Shown one piece after another: positions 51,267 through 60,772 of a DNA stretch of 64,000 nt. The stretch is from an uncultured Emticicia sp. Lineage in GTDB: Bacteria > Bacteroidota > Bacteroidia > Cytophagales > Spirosomataceae. How positions within the stretch are numbered: position 1 is the first letter of the stretch; every line of letters begins with the position of its first letter. Where the stretch lies: assembly GCF_937903345.1 (NCBI RefSeq), contig NZ_CALCZQ010000061.1:62001-126000 (forward strand), in the 5' to 3' direction. The translations under genes were made by a program, and so were the position numbers. The notes beneath the pieces are model-generated. The model saw only the letters and a list, made by a program, of their open reading frames with translations. It ran no database searches and was not told the DNA's origin.

Positions 51267-52925
51267 TTATTTTTCTACTTTCAAAATTGAATAATAGCGA
51301 GAAATATCTTTAAATAATTTCAAAGCCTCCTGAACTTCTTTATCACGATCAAATGCAACAAATTTCATAGCTTTCTGGTAGTAATAGCGGCTCAAAATCT
51401 CTGCTTCTAACTGTTCTTTAATATCTTCCTTATTTTTTACTAAATCTTGCTGTTTGCCTTGATTAATTTTATCACGTAAGGATTTTATATGCTCTTGAAC
51501 CAAATCTAGGGAGTTTTCTTTTTTTGCAGATGCTTCTAGATTATCGAGATTACGTTCCATTGGGGTAATATAAGTAAAATCTTTATTTTTAAGCCAAATG
51601 ATAAATTCTTGATATTCAGTTTCGGTCAACGAGAATTTCTCTTTTGGTTTTTGATTTATGTGCTCAAAATAATACTTAGTTGCGTAATCAAAGATATAGT
51701 TTTTCTGAAGCAAATTAACCGTCACTGCTGATAGAGTAGCTACATTAGTTTTAATGTCGGGGTCAACACCTCCACCATCATAAACTGTGCGGCCGTTTTT
51801 GGTCTTAAAAGCAGTTTTTAAGGAGTCTGCCACACGTCCTACGCTTCCATCAGGACTACGGTGGCTATAGTCTAAAGCCTGAATACAACGACCGCTAGGA
51901 ATGTAATATTTGGCTGTTGTAATTTTCATTTTTGTTCCATAACTCAGGTCACGGGTTGTTTGAACCAAACCCTTTCCGAATGAACGTTGACCAATAATTA
52001 CGGCACGATCATAATCTTGGAGCGTTCCACTCACTATTTCAGAAGCCGAAGCACTCTGACTATTTATCAAAACCACAATCGGAATTTCAGTATCAAGCGG
52101 AGCTTCCATTGTCATATATTTATGATTCCATTCTGCTACTTTTCCACGAGTTTCTACAATTAGTTGGTCTTTCGACAAAAATGCGTTACAGATTTCTACC
52201 GACATATTCAACAAACCACCAGGGTTTCCACGCAAATCTAAAATCACTTTTTTCATACCTTTTCCTTTCAATTCAGCAAAAGCACCTTTTACTTCTTTGG
52301 CAGCGGTAGCAGTAAAATCATTTAATTGAATATACCCAACTTCGTCGTTAATCATGCCCGAATTTGGCACATTTGGTGTTTTCACAATATCACGACCAAC
52401 AACTAAATCAATTGGCGAATTTTGACCAAAACGCTTCACAGAAATTTTTACTGTCGTGCCTGTTTGCCCTTTCATTAATCGTCCAATATCAACTCCTTTA
52501 CGAGCAATAACATCCACACCATCAATTTTTAAAATTTCGTCACCAATTTTCATCCCTGCTTTATCAGCTGGTGAATCTTCGTAAACCATTACAACTACAT
52601 GCGTGTTATCTCGGTGCGAAACAGTGGCACCGATACCATTATATTTCCCAGTTGTCATGGTCATATAATCTTCGATATCATCCTCTGGGAAGAAGTTGGT
52701 ATAGGGATCGAGCTGTTTGAGCATTGATTCGATACTCAAACGCATTGCTTTATTTGGATTGATTTCGTCAACGTAATAAGCATTGAGTTCCTTGAACATC
52801 GTTGCGAAAATATCTAAGTTTTTGGCTATCTCAAAATAGCGGTCGTCGTACTTAAAGGCAGCAAACGGAATCGTAACAACGGCGAAGGCAATTAAAGTAA
52901 ATTTGCTTAGGTTTTTCATTTTCAA
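51267..52925 (-). CDS. S41 family C-terminal processing peptidase with PDZ domain
   Basis: The 552-residue protein has a signal/anchor (MKMKNLSKFTLIAFAVVTIP) and a PDZ domain (about 85-170, including YNGIGATVSHR and AGMKIGDEILKIDGV). The S41 catalytic core has NSQSASASEIVSG (nucleophilic Ser) and GQRSFGKGLVQ (catalytic Lys). A long helical C-terminal tail follows. CtpA/Prc-type proteases trim or degrade periplasmic proteins. The length matches the Bacteroidota CtpA-like group. Confidence 0.94.
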   Translation of the reverse strand: MKMKNLSKFTLIAFAVVTIPFAAFKYDDRYFEIAKNLDIFATMFKELNAYYVDEINPNKAMRLSIESMLKQLDPYTNFFPEDDIEDYMTMTTGKYNGIGATVSHRDNTHVVVMVYEDSPADKAGMKIGDEILKIDGVDVIARKGVDIGRLMKGQTGTTVKISVKRFGQNSPIDLVVGRDIVKTPNVPNSGMINDEVGYIQLNDFTATAAKEVKGAFAELKGKGMKKVILDLRGNPGGLLNMSVEICNAFLSKDQLIVETRGKVAEWNHKYMTMEAPLDTEIPIVVLINSQSASASEIVSGTLQDYDRAVIIGQRSFGKGLVQTTRDLSYGTKMKITTAKYYIPSGRCIQALDYSHRSPDGSVGRVADSLKTAFKTKNGRTVYDGGGVDPDIKTNVATLSAVTVNLLQKNYIFDYATKYYFEHINQKPKEKFSLTETEYQEFIIWLKNKDFTYITPMERNLDNLEASAKKENSLDLVQEHIKSLRDKINQGKQQDLVKNKEDIKEQLEAEILSRYYYQKAMKFVAFDRDKEVQEALKLFKDISRYYSILKVEK

Positions 52926-53104
52926 AAGTTTTATTCCACAATCGCTTCGTCGAACCGATATTGTAAAATATTAAAATATAAAGAACGATATAGAAACTTG
53001 TTTTTCAGTAAAACGCAAAAACTTGACCAAAAATGTCATGGTGGTGATTTTTTTTCTATAAGTTTTTGCAAATAAACACATTTTTCGCACTTGTAAAAAC
53101 TGTC

Positions 53105-53549
53105 TCTTTACATTACAAAAGTTATCGAAATCAATATCAATAAAATCTTCTCAGAGCAAATCTAGCACACTGAACTCATTGATCACCTCATTTGTCGTAT
53201 TGCTATGCTCTACTATCAATACATTTTTACAATTCAGTTATTTCAATATTTAGATAAAAACTTTCATCGAATCGACTATTCTTTTTTTGTAAATCTCGTT
53301 CATTAAACCCCTCGAATAAGCTAAAGGTTTGGAAGTATTTTTGGTTCCCATAAAATTGGCAAAATAATCCTCTGTGATTCCTTTATTAGCTAATTAGATT
53401 TCCAAAACTTCGGCTATTACTTGGCCTAAAACAATTAATGGCGGATTGGCAGATTTTTCAACTTTTTCTAGATTCAGAATCCCATAAACCATTAACTTAC
53501 AAGAAGTTAAATGAAAAAATAGCAAAACAAGTTTTTCCAATTTTTTCAT
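53105..53549 (-). pseudogene. decayed lipoprotein/histidine-phosphatase-like remnant
   Basis: From ATG 53549 the frame reads MKKLEKLVLLFFHLTSC, a lipoprotein leader with lipobox, and continues to a TAA at 53396-53394. The same frame then runs LANKGITEDYFANFMGTKNT and SKPLAYSRGLMNEIYKKRIV to a further TAA (53252-53250). After more stops it reads VLIVEHSNTTNEVINEF and EDFIDIDFDNFCNV. The last part resembles the C-terminal HSNT...D.DFDNL... of histidine-phosphatase family proteins. The middle part is not recognised. Several stops in one frame indicate a dead gene. The rest of the 845-base gap to gyrB shows nothing else clear. Confidence 0.4.
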
Positions 53550-53770
53550 TCTTTGCTTATTATTATTGATGCCTATAGCAGATTTTATTTTCAATCTAAA
53601 TCTATCCCGAAAATGAAAAATATATGAGGAACGGCTAAGATTTTAAATTTTAAAATTCCGATAAAAATATGTATCTTTACATTAAAATAATACTAAAAAC
53701 TGCGAATATCAAAGTTAAGATATTCAACTCAGATAAAATCTGATAGTTAAATTTTTATAAAAAATAAATT

Positions 53771-55744
53771 ATGGCAGAAAATCAAGAAGGAATTGAGCCT
53801 CAGAAGTCAAGAGCAGATTATGGTGCTGAGAACATTCAGGTACTTGAGGGCTTAGAGGCAGTAAGAAAACGTCCAGCCATGTACATTGGTGATATTGGTA
53901 TAAAAGGTCTTCATCACCTAATTTGGGAGGTTGTAGATAACTCAATAGATGAAGCCCTTGCAGGACATTGCGACACAATTCACGTAACAATCAACGAGGA
54001 TAATTCTGTAACAGTAAAAGATAATGGCCGTGGGATTCCAACGGGAATGATGGCAAAGGAGAAAAAATCCGCTTTAGAGGTCGTTATGACAGTGCTTCAT
54101 GCTGGTGGTAAATTTGATAAAGATACTTACAAAGTTTCGGGAGGTTTGCACGGTGTAGGCGTTTCCTGCGTTAATGCACTTTCAATTGCATTTAGAGTCG
54201 AAGTTCACAGAGAAGGAAAGGTTTTTGAACAAGAGTACAGTATCGGAAAGCCACTTTATCCAGTACGTGAAATCGGAACAGCTGACGATACTGGAACACA
54301 AGTAACTTTCAAGCCAGATGATACAATTTTTACCGTATCCGAATATAAATACGAAACTGTTGCGAATCGTTTGCGTGAATTATCTTTCTTGAATAAAGGA
54401 ATCACTTTGATTTTGAAGGATTTACGTGAAATCGACGAAAAAGGTGAGCCCTTAACTGATATATTTAAATCGGAAGGTGGTTTAGCAGAATTTGTTTCGT
54501 ATATAGATGCAGGACGTGAGCGTTTGATTCCTGAACCAATGTTTATGGAAGGAATCAAAGATGGCGTTCCTGTTGATGTTGCGATGCTTTATAATACTGG
54601 CTACAGCGAAAACGTATCTTCGTTTGTAAACAATATTAATACCCACGAAGGCGGAACGCACGTTTCGGGTTTCCGTATGGCATTGACTCGGACTTTGAAA
54701 AACTACGCCGAGAAATCGGGCATTTTGGCTAAAGAAAAAATTGAAATTAGTGGTGATGACTTCCGTGAAGGATTAACAGCTGTAATATCTGTAAAAGTAC
54801 AGGAACCACAATTTGAAGGACAAACCAAAACCAAATTGGGTAACAGTGAAGTAACAACAGCCGTGAGTTCGTGTGTAGCTCAAATGCTTGAAAATTACTT
54901 AGAAGAGCATCCAAAAGAGGCTCGAATCATTGTTGACAAGGTGATTTTGGCAGCTAAAGCACGTATTGCCGCTAAAAAGGCACGTGAAATGGTGCAACGC
55001 AAGAACGTTTTGGTAGGAAGTGGACTTCCAGGAAAACTGGCTGACTGCTCAGAATCTGACCCAACAATTTGTGAAGTTTACTTAGTTGAGGGAGACTCGG
55101 CGGGTGGATCGGCAAAACAAGGTCGTAACCGTGCTTTCCAAGCTATTTTACCTTTACGTGGTAAAATTCTAAACGTTGAGAAAGCTCAAGAATTCAGAAT
55201 TTATGAAAACGAAGAGATAAAAAACATGTTTACGGCATTGGGTGTGCAAATCGGCCGTGAGGGCGATGAGCGTGCTTTGAATACTGATAAACTCCGCTAT
55301 CATAAAATCATTATTATGACCGATGCTGATATTGATGGTAGCCACATAAGAACTTTGATTCTGACGTTCTTCTACCGTTATATGAAAGAATTGATTGATA
55401 GAGGTTTTATTTACATTGCTCAACCACCTTTATATTTGGTAAAGAAAGGTAAAGAAGAAGAATATTGCTGGACAGAAGAACAACGTGAAATTGCAGTAAA
55501 ACGTTTAGCAGCAGGCGGAAAGGAAGAAAATGTGGGTATTCAACGTTACAAAGGTTTGGGAGAAATGAACCCAGAACAACTTTGGGAAACAACCATGCGA
55601 CCAGACAAACGTACATTGAAGCAAGTAACCATCGAATCGGCTGTTGAGGCTGACCACCTTTTTGCAATGTTGATGGGTGATGAAGTTGCCCCTCGCCGTG
55701 ATTTCATCGAGCGTAATGCCAAATATGCGAAGATTGATATTTAA
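53771..55744 (+). CDS. gyrB: DNA gyrase subunit B
   Basis: A 657-residue type IIA topoisomerase subunit. The GHKL ATPase domain has VVDNSIDEALAGHC, KDNGRGIP and GGLHGVGVSCVNAL. The transducer follows. The TOPRIM domain has VEGDSAGGSAKQGRNR and MTDADIDGSHIRTLIL. The C-terminal QRYKGLGEMNPEQLWETTM is gyrase-specific in style. It introduces negative supercoils with GyrA. A TATCTTTA element at 53672-53679 may be its -7 box. Confidence 0.98.
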   Translation: MAENQEGIEPQKSRADYGAENIQVLEGLEAVRKRPAMYIGDIGIKGLHHLIWEVVDNSIDEALAGHCDTIHVTINEDNSVTVKDNGRGIPTGMMAKEKKSALEVVMTVLHAGGKFDKDTYKVSGGLHGVGVSCVNALSIAFRVEVHREGKVFEQEYSIGKPLYPVREIGTADDTGTQVTFKPDDTIFTVSEYKYETVANRLRELSFLNKGITLILKDLREIDEKGEPLTDIFKSEGGLAEFVSYIDAGRERLIPEPMFMEGIKDGVPVDVAMLYNTGYSENVSSFVNNINTHEGGTHVSGFRMALTRTLKNYAEKSGILAKEKIEISGDDFREGLTAVISVKVQEPQFEGQTKTKLGNSEVTTAVSSCVAQMLENYLEEHPKEARIIVDKVILAAKARIAAKKAREMVQRKNVLVGSGLPGKLADCSESDPTICEVYLVEGDSAGGSAKQGRNRAFQAILPLRGKILNVEKAQEFRIYENEEIKNMFTALGVQIGREGDERALNTDKLRYHKIIIMTDADIDGSHIRTLILTFFYRYMKELIDRGFIYIAQPPLYLVKKGKEEEYCWTEEQREIAVKRLAAGGKEENVGIQRYKGLGEMNPEQLWETTMRPDKRTLKQVTIESAVEADHLFAMLMGDEVAPRRDFIERNAKYAKIDI

Positions 55745-55814
55745 TCAGTCAACGATTTTCAGACAATAATCAACCGAAATAAATATTTAGCTTTTATTTC
55801 ATTGTGAATATTTT

Positions 55815-55860
55815 AAAGGCAGTTATCTTTAGCAATGCTAAAAGTTAGCTGCCTTTTTTT
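55815..55860 (+). terminator. terminator of gyrB
   Basis: AAAGGCAG...CTGCCTTT outer stem enclosing a TTTAGCA/TGCTAAA inner stem, then seven T. Confidence 0.88.
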
Positions 55861-55884
55861 AAACTCTAAACCTTCATCCTAACT

Positions 55885-56418
55885 ATGAAAAAACTGTTTA
55901 TTCTTTCTTTATTATGTCTTTCGGGAAGCTTGACTTTCGCTCAGAAAAAAATATACCCACTTATCAAAAGTGGTGGCGGAATGTTTGAAGTGCCAGAAGC
56001 TACGCCTGTGGTTGATAAAAAAATGCAGTACAAAATTATCGTTGATTTGTCGAAAGCTTCGGATAAGCCAGATTCCGTAAATTCGGCATTGGATAAACTG
56101 GCTCGATTGTTAAATGCTCATATTGAAGCAGGTGTGCCAAAAGAAAATTTATCAGTTATCGGTGTAATCCATTTTTTGGGAACTCCAATCATTTTGGAAG
56201 ATGAAGCCTACAAAAAAAAGTTTGGCATGGCAAATCCGAATACTGCTTTAATTAATGAATTGGGTAAAAATGGCGTGCGTTTTTATGTATGTGGACAATC
56301 GCTTAGAGCAAGAAAATTAGTAGATGAAAAACGTAATGAACATATAAAAGTAGCTCAATCGGCATTAATAACTTTCAGCACTTTTCAGAATATGGGATAT
56401 GCTCTGCTATTGCCGTAA
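55885..56418 (+). CDS. exported DsrE family protein
   Basis: The 177-residue protein has a signal peptide (MKKLFILSLLCLSGSLTFA) and a DsrE/F-like domain (about 50-170). It contains KIIVDLSKASDKPDSVNSAL, VIGVIHFLGTPIILEDEAY and ELGKNGVRFYVCGQSLRAR, where the Cys corresponds to the DsrE active-site position. Periplasmic DsrE proteins are common in Bacteroidota and their role is unclear. They are linked to persulfide chemistry by family. Confidence 0.82.
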   Translation: MKKLFILSLLCLSGSLTFAQKKIYPLIKSGGGMFEVPEATPVVDKKMQYKIIVDLSKASDKPDSVNSALDKLARLLNAHIEAGVPKENLSVIGVIHFLGTPIILEDEAYKKKFGMANPNTALINELGKNGVRFYVCGQSLRARKLVDEKRNEHIKVAQSALITFSTFQNMGYALLLP

Positions 56419-56435
56419 AGGATAAAATAATTAAA

Positions 56436-56461
56436 TTGAGACGTTGCATGCAACGTCTCAA
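56436..56461. terminator. 26-bp perfect palindrome between dsrE-like and metF genes
   Basis: TTGAGACGTTGCA and its exact reverse complement follow without a spacer (56436-56461), then ACTATTTTTA. It lies between convergent genes, so a bidirectional terminator is the simplest reading. A dimeric-protein site is also possible. Confidence 0.7.
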
Positions 56462-56472
56462 CTATTTTTAAA

Positions 56473-57432
56473 TTAAAATATCTGCCTCGCAACGGCCATT
56501 GTGGTATCTGATTTACTCATTGTATAAAAGTGTAGAGCAGGCACACCAAAATCAATCAATTCTCTGCACTGTTGAATCGACCATTCAATGCCCAATTGCT
56601 TTGCTTGTTTATCGTTTTCGCAGGCTATCACCTCTTTTCTGAATGCCTCAGGCATATCTAAATAGAATAATCTTGGTAAAATATCTAATTGCTTCTTGGT
56701 AGCCAACACTTTCAAACCTGGAATAATTGGAATCGTGATACCTTCTGCACGGCATTTATTGACAAAATCAAAATATTTTTGGTTATCAAAAAACATTTGA
56801 GTTACTACGTAATCAGCCCCTGCTGCAACTTTACGCTTCAAGTTTGCCATATCTTGGTCTAAATCGGTCGCCTCAAAATGCTTTTCAGGATACGCCGCTA
56901 CTCCAATACAAAAATCACTGGCATTGAGATATTCGGCATCTTCGTGGAGATATTTGCCATTATTCATATCTTTTATCTGCGAAACCAACTCATTTGCAAA
57001 CTGATGTCCATCTTTTTTTGCCTTAAAAGTATCATAAGGTTTGGCAAAATCTCCTCTGAGTGCCAACACATTATCAATTCCTAAATAATTGAGGTCAATT
57101 AATAAATCTTCATTTTCATCTTTTGTGAATCCTCCACAAAGCAGGTGCGGCACAGGGTCAATTTTAAAACGATGCATAATTGAGGAACAAATACCGACTG
57201 TACCTGGGCGTTTACGAGTTTTTATTTCCTTGGTGGTTCCATCGGACAATTGTTTAGTGAAATATTCTTCACGGTGAAAAGTAACATCAATAAAAGGAGG
57301 TTTTAGTTCCATCATTGGCTCAATGGCGTTTAATAAAACATTGAGATTTGAGCCCTTGGTTGGCGGAATGATTTCAATCGAAAAAATTGGTTTTCCGTTA
57401 TTACTCTTCAAATGTTCAGTTACTTTTGCCAT
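56473..57432 (-). CDS. metF: methylenetetrahydrofolate reductase
   Basis: The 319-residue FAD-dependent TIM-barrel enzyme reduces 5,10-methylene- to 5-methyl-tetrahydrofolate for methionine synthesis. IFSIEIIPPTKGSNLNVLLN opens the barrel with the catalytic Glu. GIDNVLALRGDFAKP, DFCIGVAAYPEKH, GADYVVTQMFFDNQKYFDFV and PIIPGLKVL are standard MetF motifs. The length is slightly longer than E. coli MetF, as usual in Bacteroidota. Confidence 0.97.
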   Translation of the reverse strand: MAKVTEHLKSNNGKPIFSIEIIPPTKGSNLNVLLNAIEPMMELKPPFIDVTFHREEYFTKQLSDGTTKEIKTRKRPGTVGICSSIMHRFKIDPVPHLLCGGFTKDENEDLLIDLNYLGIDNVLALRGDFAKPYDTFKAKKDGHQFANELVSQIKDMNNGKYLHEDAEYLNASDFCIGVAAYPEKHFEATDLDQDMANLKRKVAAGADYVVTQMFFDNQKYFDFVNKCRAEGITIPIIPGLKVLATKKQLDILPRLFYLDMPEAFRKEVIACENDKQAKQLGIEWSIQQCRELIDFGVPALHFYTMSKSDTTMAVARQIF

Positions 57433-57570
57433 TTTCTAAAATATGATTTTTATCCTTATTTTTTAGCAAAAATAGATATATTATTTATCAAAACAAATAT
57501 TATTAGTTATTTTATCTAATATTTTAGACTTATGTAGTTATATTATTTTTACGTTTAATATATAAATAAT

Positions 57571-58854
57571 TCAAAAACTAATCAACCTATGCTGCCCGAA
57601 ACGCTCATAAGCAGACCTACAGAGTTCTTCCTGGTAGTCAGGATGAGCAATTCTGATTAGCTCCCTGGCTCTTTCTACTAAATTTTTACCGAATAAATTT
57701 GCTATACCAAACTCAGTTACAACATAGTGAACATTCGCACGAGTCGTTACTACACCTGCCCCTTCTTTCAAATGTGAAACTATTTTTGACATACCTTTTG
57801 AAGTTGCATTTAAGGCAATTATTGGCTTACCTCCCTCTGATAATTCCGCACCTCTGATAAAATCCATTTGTCCGCCTACACCCGAATACATATTATAGCC
57901 AATACTATCGGCACAAACTTGGCCAGTAATATCTATTTCGATTGCACTATTGATGGCCGTAACCTTGGTGTTTTGTCTGATAATCGAAGTATCATTTACA
58001 TAATCAACCCGCCTCATAGTCACGAGTGGATTGTCATCAACAAAGTCATAGAGTTTTCGTGAACCACACATAAAAGTAGCAACGATTTTTCCTTGATTAA
58101 TTTTTTTATATTTTCCGGTAATAATCCCTTTTTCTACCAAAGGAATGATTCCATCCGAAAACATTTCGGTATGAATACCTAAATCTTTATGATTTCCGAG
58201 AGCTGCCAAAACGGCATTCGGAATACTGCCAATTCCCATTTGAAGCGTTGCACCATCGTCGACTAAAGAAGCAACAAGGCTACCTATTCTTTTATGTTCG
58301 TCAGTAGGTTCGCCCCATGAAACTTCTTGCAATGGCTCATCAAAAGGCACAAAATAATTAATTCGGTTCGTGTGAATTTGCGAGTCGCCAAGTGTGCGTG
58401 GCATAAATTTATTTATTTGAGCAATAACAATATCTGCCGAGTCAATAGCTGCTAAAGTTGCATCAACCGATGTTCCGAGAGAGCAAAAACCGCTTTTATC
58501 AGGCACAGAAACTGAAATTAATGCAATATTTAACTTAATAATATTTTGATTAAAAAGTTTAGGGATATCGGAAAGAAAAACTGGAATGTAACTTCCCCGA
58601 CCCTCGGCGATGGCTTTACGAGTGTTTTTTGCAATAAAAAAAGCATTAGTATGAAAAACTTCGGCATATTCTGGATTTGTATATGGAGCATCGCCTTCGG
58701 TATGAAGGTGATAAATTTCGATTCCTTTCAAAGAATCGGCACGAGCAACTAAGGCGTTCACTAAATGATGTGGAACCGCCGAAACACTGTGAATAAAGAT
58801 TTTATTGCCTGATTTTACGTTTTCGAGGGCTTTTTGAGCAGTTGTGATTAGCAT
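57571..58854 (-). CDS. acetyl-CoA hydrolase/CoA-transferase family protein
   Basis: From ATG 58854 the protein has 427 residues. It starts LITTAQKALENVKSGNKIFI and has MGIGSIPNAVLAALGNHKDL, then GIHTEMFSDGIIPL, which carries the catalytic Glu. C-terminal motifs include GGQMDFIRGAELSEGGKPII and VTEFGIANLFGKNLVERAR. It belongs to the family of acetyl-CoA hydrolase and 4-hydroxybutyrate CoA-transferase, which moves CoA between carboxylic acids. The acceptor cannot be fixed. A longer frame from 58890 adds a Lys/Phe-rich stretch and is less likely. Confidence 0.9.
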   Translation of the reverse strand: MLITTAQKALENVKSGNKIFIHSVSAVPHHLVNALVARADSLKGIEIYHLHTEGDAPYTNPEYAEVFHTNAFFIAKNTRKAIAEGRGSYIPVFLSDIPKLFNQNIIKLNIALISVSVPDKSGFCSLGTSVDATLAAIDSADIVIAQINKFMPRTLGDSQIHTNRINYFVPFDEPLQEVSWGEPTDEHKRIGSLVASLVDDGATLQMGIGSIPNAVLAALGNHKDLGIHTEMFSDGIIPLVEKGIITGKYKKINQGKIVATFMCGSRKLYDFVDDNPLVTMRRVDYVNDTSIIRQNTKVTAINSAIEIDITGQVCADSIGYNMYSGVGGQMDFIRGAELSEGGKPIIALNATSKGMSKIVSHLKEGAGVVTTRANVHYVVTEFGIANLFGKNLVERARELIRIAHPDYQEELCRSAYERFGQHRLISF

Positions 58855-59061
58855 ATATTTTGTTTTTTTGTTCAAAAAAAGGCTTTTCATTCTACAAAAG
58901 ACATGACTACTATCATATTTTTTTTATTCAAAAAAAAGCCATTATTTTATCATTAAATCAAAAAAATAAATATAAATATAATTATATTTATCGAAGTAAA
59001 CTATTTAAGCAGCATTGACGTTTAGGGTTTAGAATCACTTATAAACATCCATTATCTATTT

Positions 59062-59421
59062 ATGAAAAAACTTTCATTATTATTAATTTTAGGCATATTT
59101 GCCTTTAGTTTTGAGGTTTCAGCTCAAACTACATCCAACACTGCAGCGATTGATACTGTTGCAGCCAAAATTTATGTTGGTAAATATAAGATAAAAGAAG
59201 GGCCATTTGAGGAATTAATCGTAAGTATCCAAGGGGGTAAACTATTTGGCGAGGCGGTTGGTCAAGGTTCAGCTGTACTTGCATCAACTAAGGAAGCTGA
59301 TATTTTCGAAGTTGTTGGCTATGACGGTAAAATTGAGTTCGTAAGAAATGACCAAAAAGTAATTATAAAGGCTAAACTTACGATTCAAGGAAATATCATT
59401 GAGGCTGAAAAACAGCCCTAA
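59062..59421 (+). CDS. small exported protein, DUF3471-like
   Basis: The 119-residue protein has a signal peptide (MKKLSLLLILGIFAFSFEVS, cleavage near AQT) and one beta-rich domain. That domain starts KIYVGKYKIKEGPFEELIVS and has KLFGEAVGQGSAVLAST and KVIIKAKLTIQGN. It looks like the lipocalin-like DUF3471 domain found after beta-lactamases, here alone. The function is unknown. A strong shared terminator follows. Confidence 0.75.
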   Translation: MKKLSLLLILGIFAFSFEVSAQTTSNTAAIDTVAAKIYVGKYKIKEGPFEELIVSIQGGKLFGEAVGQGSAVLASTKEADIFEVVGYDGKIEFVRNDQKVIIKAKLTIQGNIIEAEKQP

Positions 59422-59436
59422 ATGAAAAATTTGTAT

Positions 59437-59472
59437 AAAAAAAGCTCCAATCATTAGTTTGGAGCTTTTTTT
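59437..59472. terminator. bidirectional terminator between DUF3471-like gene and rodA
   Basis: AAAAAAAGCTCCAA / TTGGAGCTTTTTTT with an 8-base loop, and A and T runs on both sides, between convergent genes. Confidence 0.92.
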
Positions 59473-59493
59473 ATGAGAATAAATCAATTGTTT

Positions 59494-60771
59494 TTACACT
59501 TTATAACTTCGGTGAGCATCTAATTTCAAAAATATAAACAACAAAATAGTAAATGACCAAAGCGACGAACCGCCATAACTCAAGAATGGTAAAGGAATTC
59601 CAATTACAGGCATTAATCCAATTGTCATACCAATATTAACTAATAGGTGAAAAAACAAGATGGAAGCGACACAATAACCATAAATTCTCGAGAATTTACT
59701 ACGTTGTTTTTCAGCCAAATTGATGATTCTATTCAATAAAGCCGCAAATATTAAAATCACAATTACGGAACCGAGAAAGCCCCATTCTTCGCCGACAGTA
59801 CAGAATATAAAGTCCGTTGATTGTTCAGGCACGAAGTCGAATTTGGTTTGTGTTCCTTGCAAATATCCTTTTCCGATGATTCCTCCAGAACTAATTGCAA
59901 CCCTTGATTGTGTAACATTCCAACCAGCCCCAAGTGGATCAGAGTCCGGATTTACGAGTACTTGAATACGTTTTTGTTGGTGAGGCTGAAGCACATTAGT
60001 TGTAAAAAATTTCACCCCAAATACGAATGCCGATGCAATGACAAACACTCCACCGAGACGAGTAAGGTTTTGGCTAGTACGCTCATAACGTTTTAAAAAT
60101 ATATACCAAAACAAACCACAAGCCACTGCCAAACCTGCCACAACATAAAATTTGTTAAAGAATAACACTAATACAAAAAGAATTGCCAAAGCAATACCTA
60201 GAGCAGGATAAATTCCTGGCAGCCCTTCGCGGTAAAAGACCGCAATAAAAGCTGCAAAAGTTAAAGCCGAACCTGTTTCTTTCTGCAAAATAATAATTAT
60301 GGGTGGCACAAAAACCAATAAGCCTGCTACGACCGCATCTCGAACTTTAGAGATATTAACCCCTTGTGTACTTAGAAACCTTGACAATGCCAAAGCGGTA
60401 AAAATTTTAGAGAATTCGGCCGGTTGTAACGAAAAAGTGCTGCCCAATTTTATCCAAGACCTTGAGCCTTTGATTTCTGTTGCCAAGAATATGGTTGCAA
60501 TTAATAAAAGAATTATAAAACCATAAAATATAAAAGCAAAAGAATCGTAAACTTTGTAATCAACAAATAGAATGATAAGTATCAATACGAATGTTGATGA
60601 AATAAAAAGCAACTGTTTCCCTGCATTGTGCGAAGTAGAAAAAATAACAATCGGGCTTTCGGGGTTATATACGGCTGCATAAATGTTTAGCCAACCAAAA
60701 AACACGAGTGCTGCATAAAGCCAAACTGTTGTCCAGTCAATCCCTTCTCGAATATCAATATCACGTGCCAT
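59494..60771 (-). CDS. rodA: rod-shape peptidoglycan polymerase RodA (SEDS family)
   Basis: A 425-residue SEDS glycosyltransferase with about ten membrane helices. Segments KGSRSWIKLGSTFSLQPAEF (the conserved GSRRWI...QPSE), VFVPPIIIILQKETGSALTF and GIPLPFLSYGGSSLW are diagnostic. It starts one base after mrdA ends, so it works with PBP2 in the elongasome to extend side-wall peptidoglycan. Confidence 0.97.
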   Translation of the reverse strand: MARDIDIREGIDWTTVWLYAALVFFGWLNIYAAVYNPESPIVIFSTSHNAGKQLLFISSTFVLILIILFVDYKVYDSFAFIFYGFIILLLIATIFLATEIKGSRSWIKLGSTFSLQPAEFSKIFTALALSRFLSTQGVNISKVRDAVVAGLLVFVPPIIIILQKETGSALTFAAFIAVFYREGLPGIYPALGIALAILFVLVLFFNKFYVVAGLAVACGLFWYIFLKRYERTSQNLTRLGGVFVIASAFVFGVKFFTTNVLQPHQQKRIQVLVNPDSDPLGAGWNVTQSRVAISSGGIIGKGYLQGTQTKFDFVPEQSTDFIFCTVGEEWGFLGSVIVILIFAALLNRIINLAEKQRSKFSRIYGYCVASILFFHLLVNIGMTIGLMPVIGIPLPFLSYGGSSLWSFTILLFIFLKLDAHRSYKV

Positions 60772-60772
60772 A

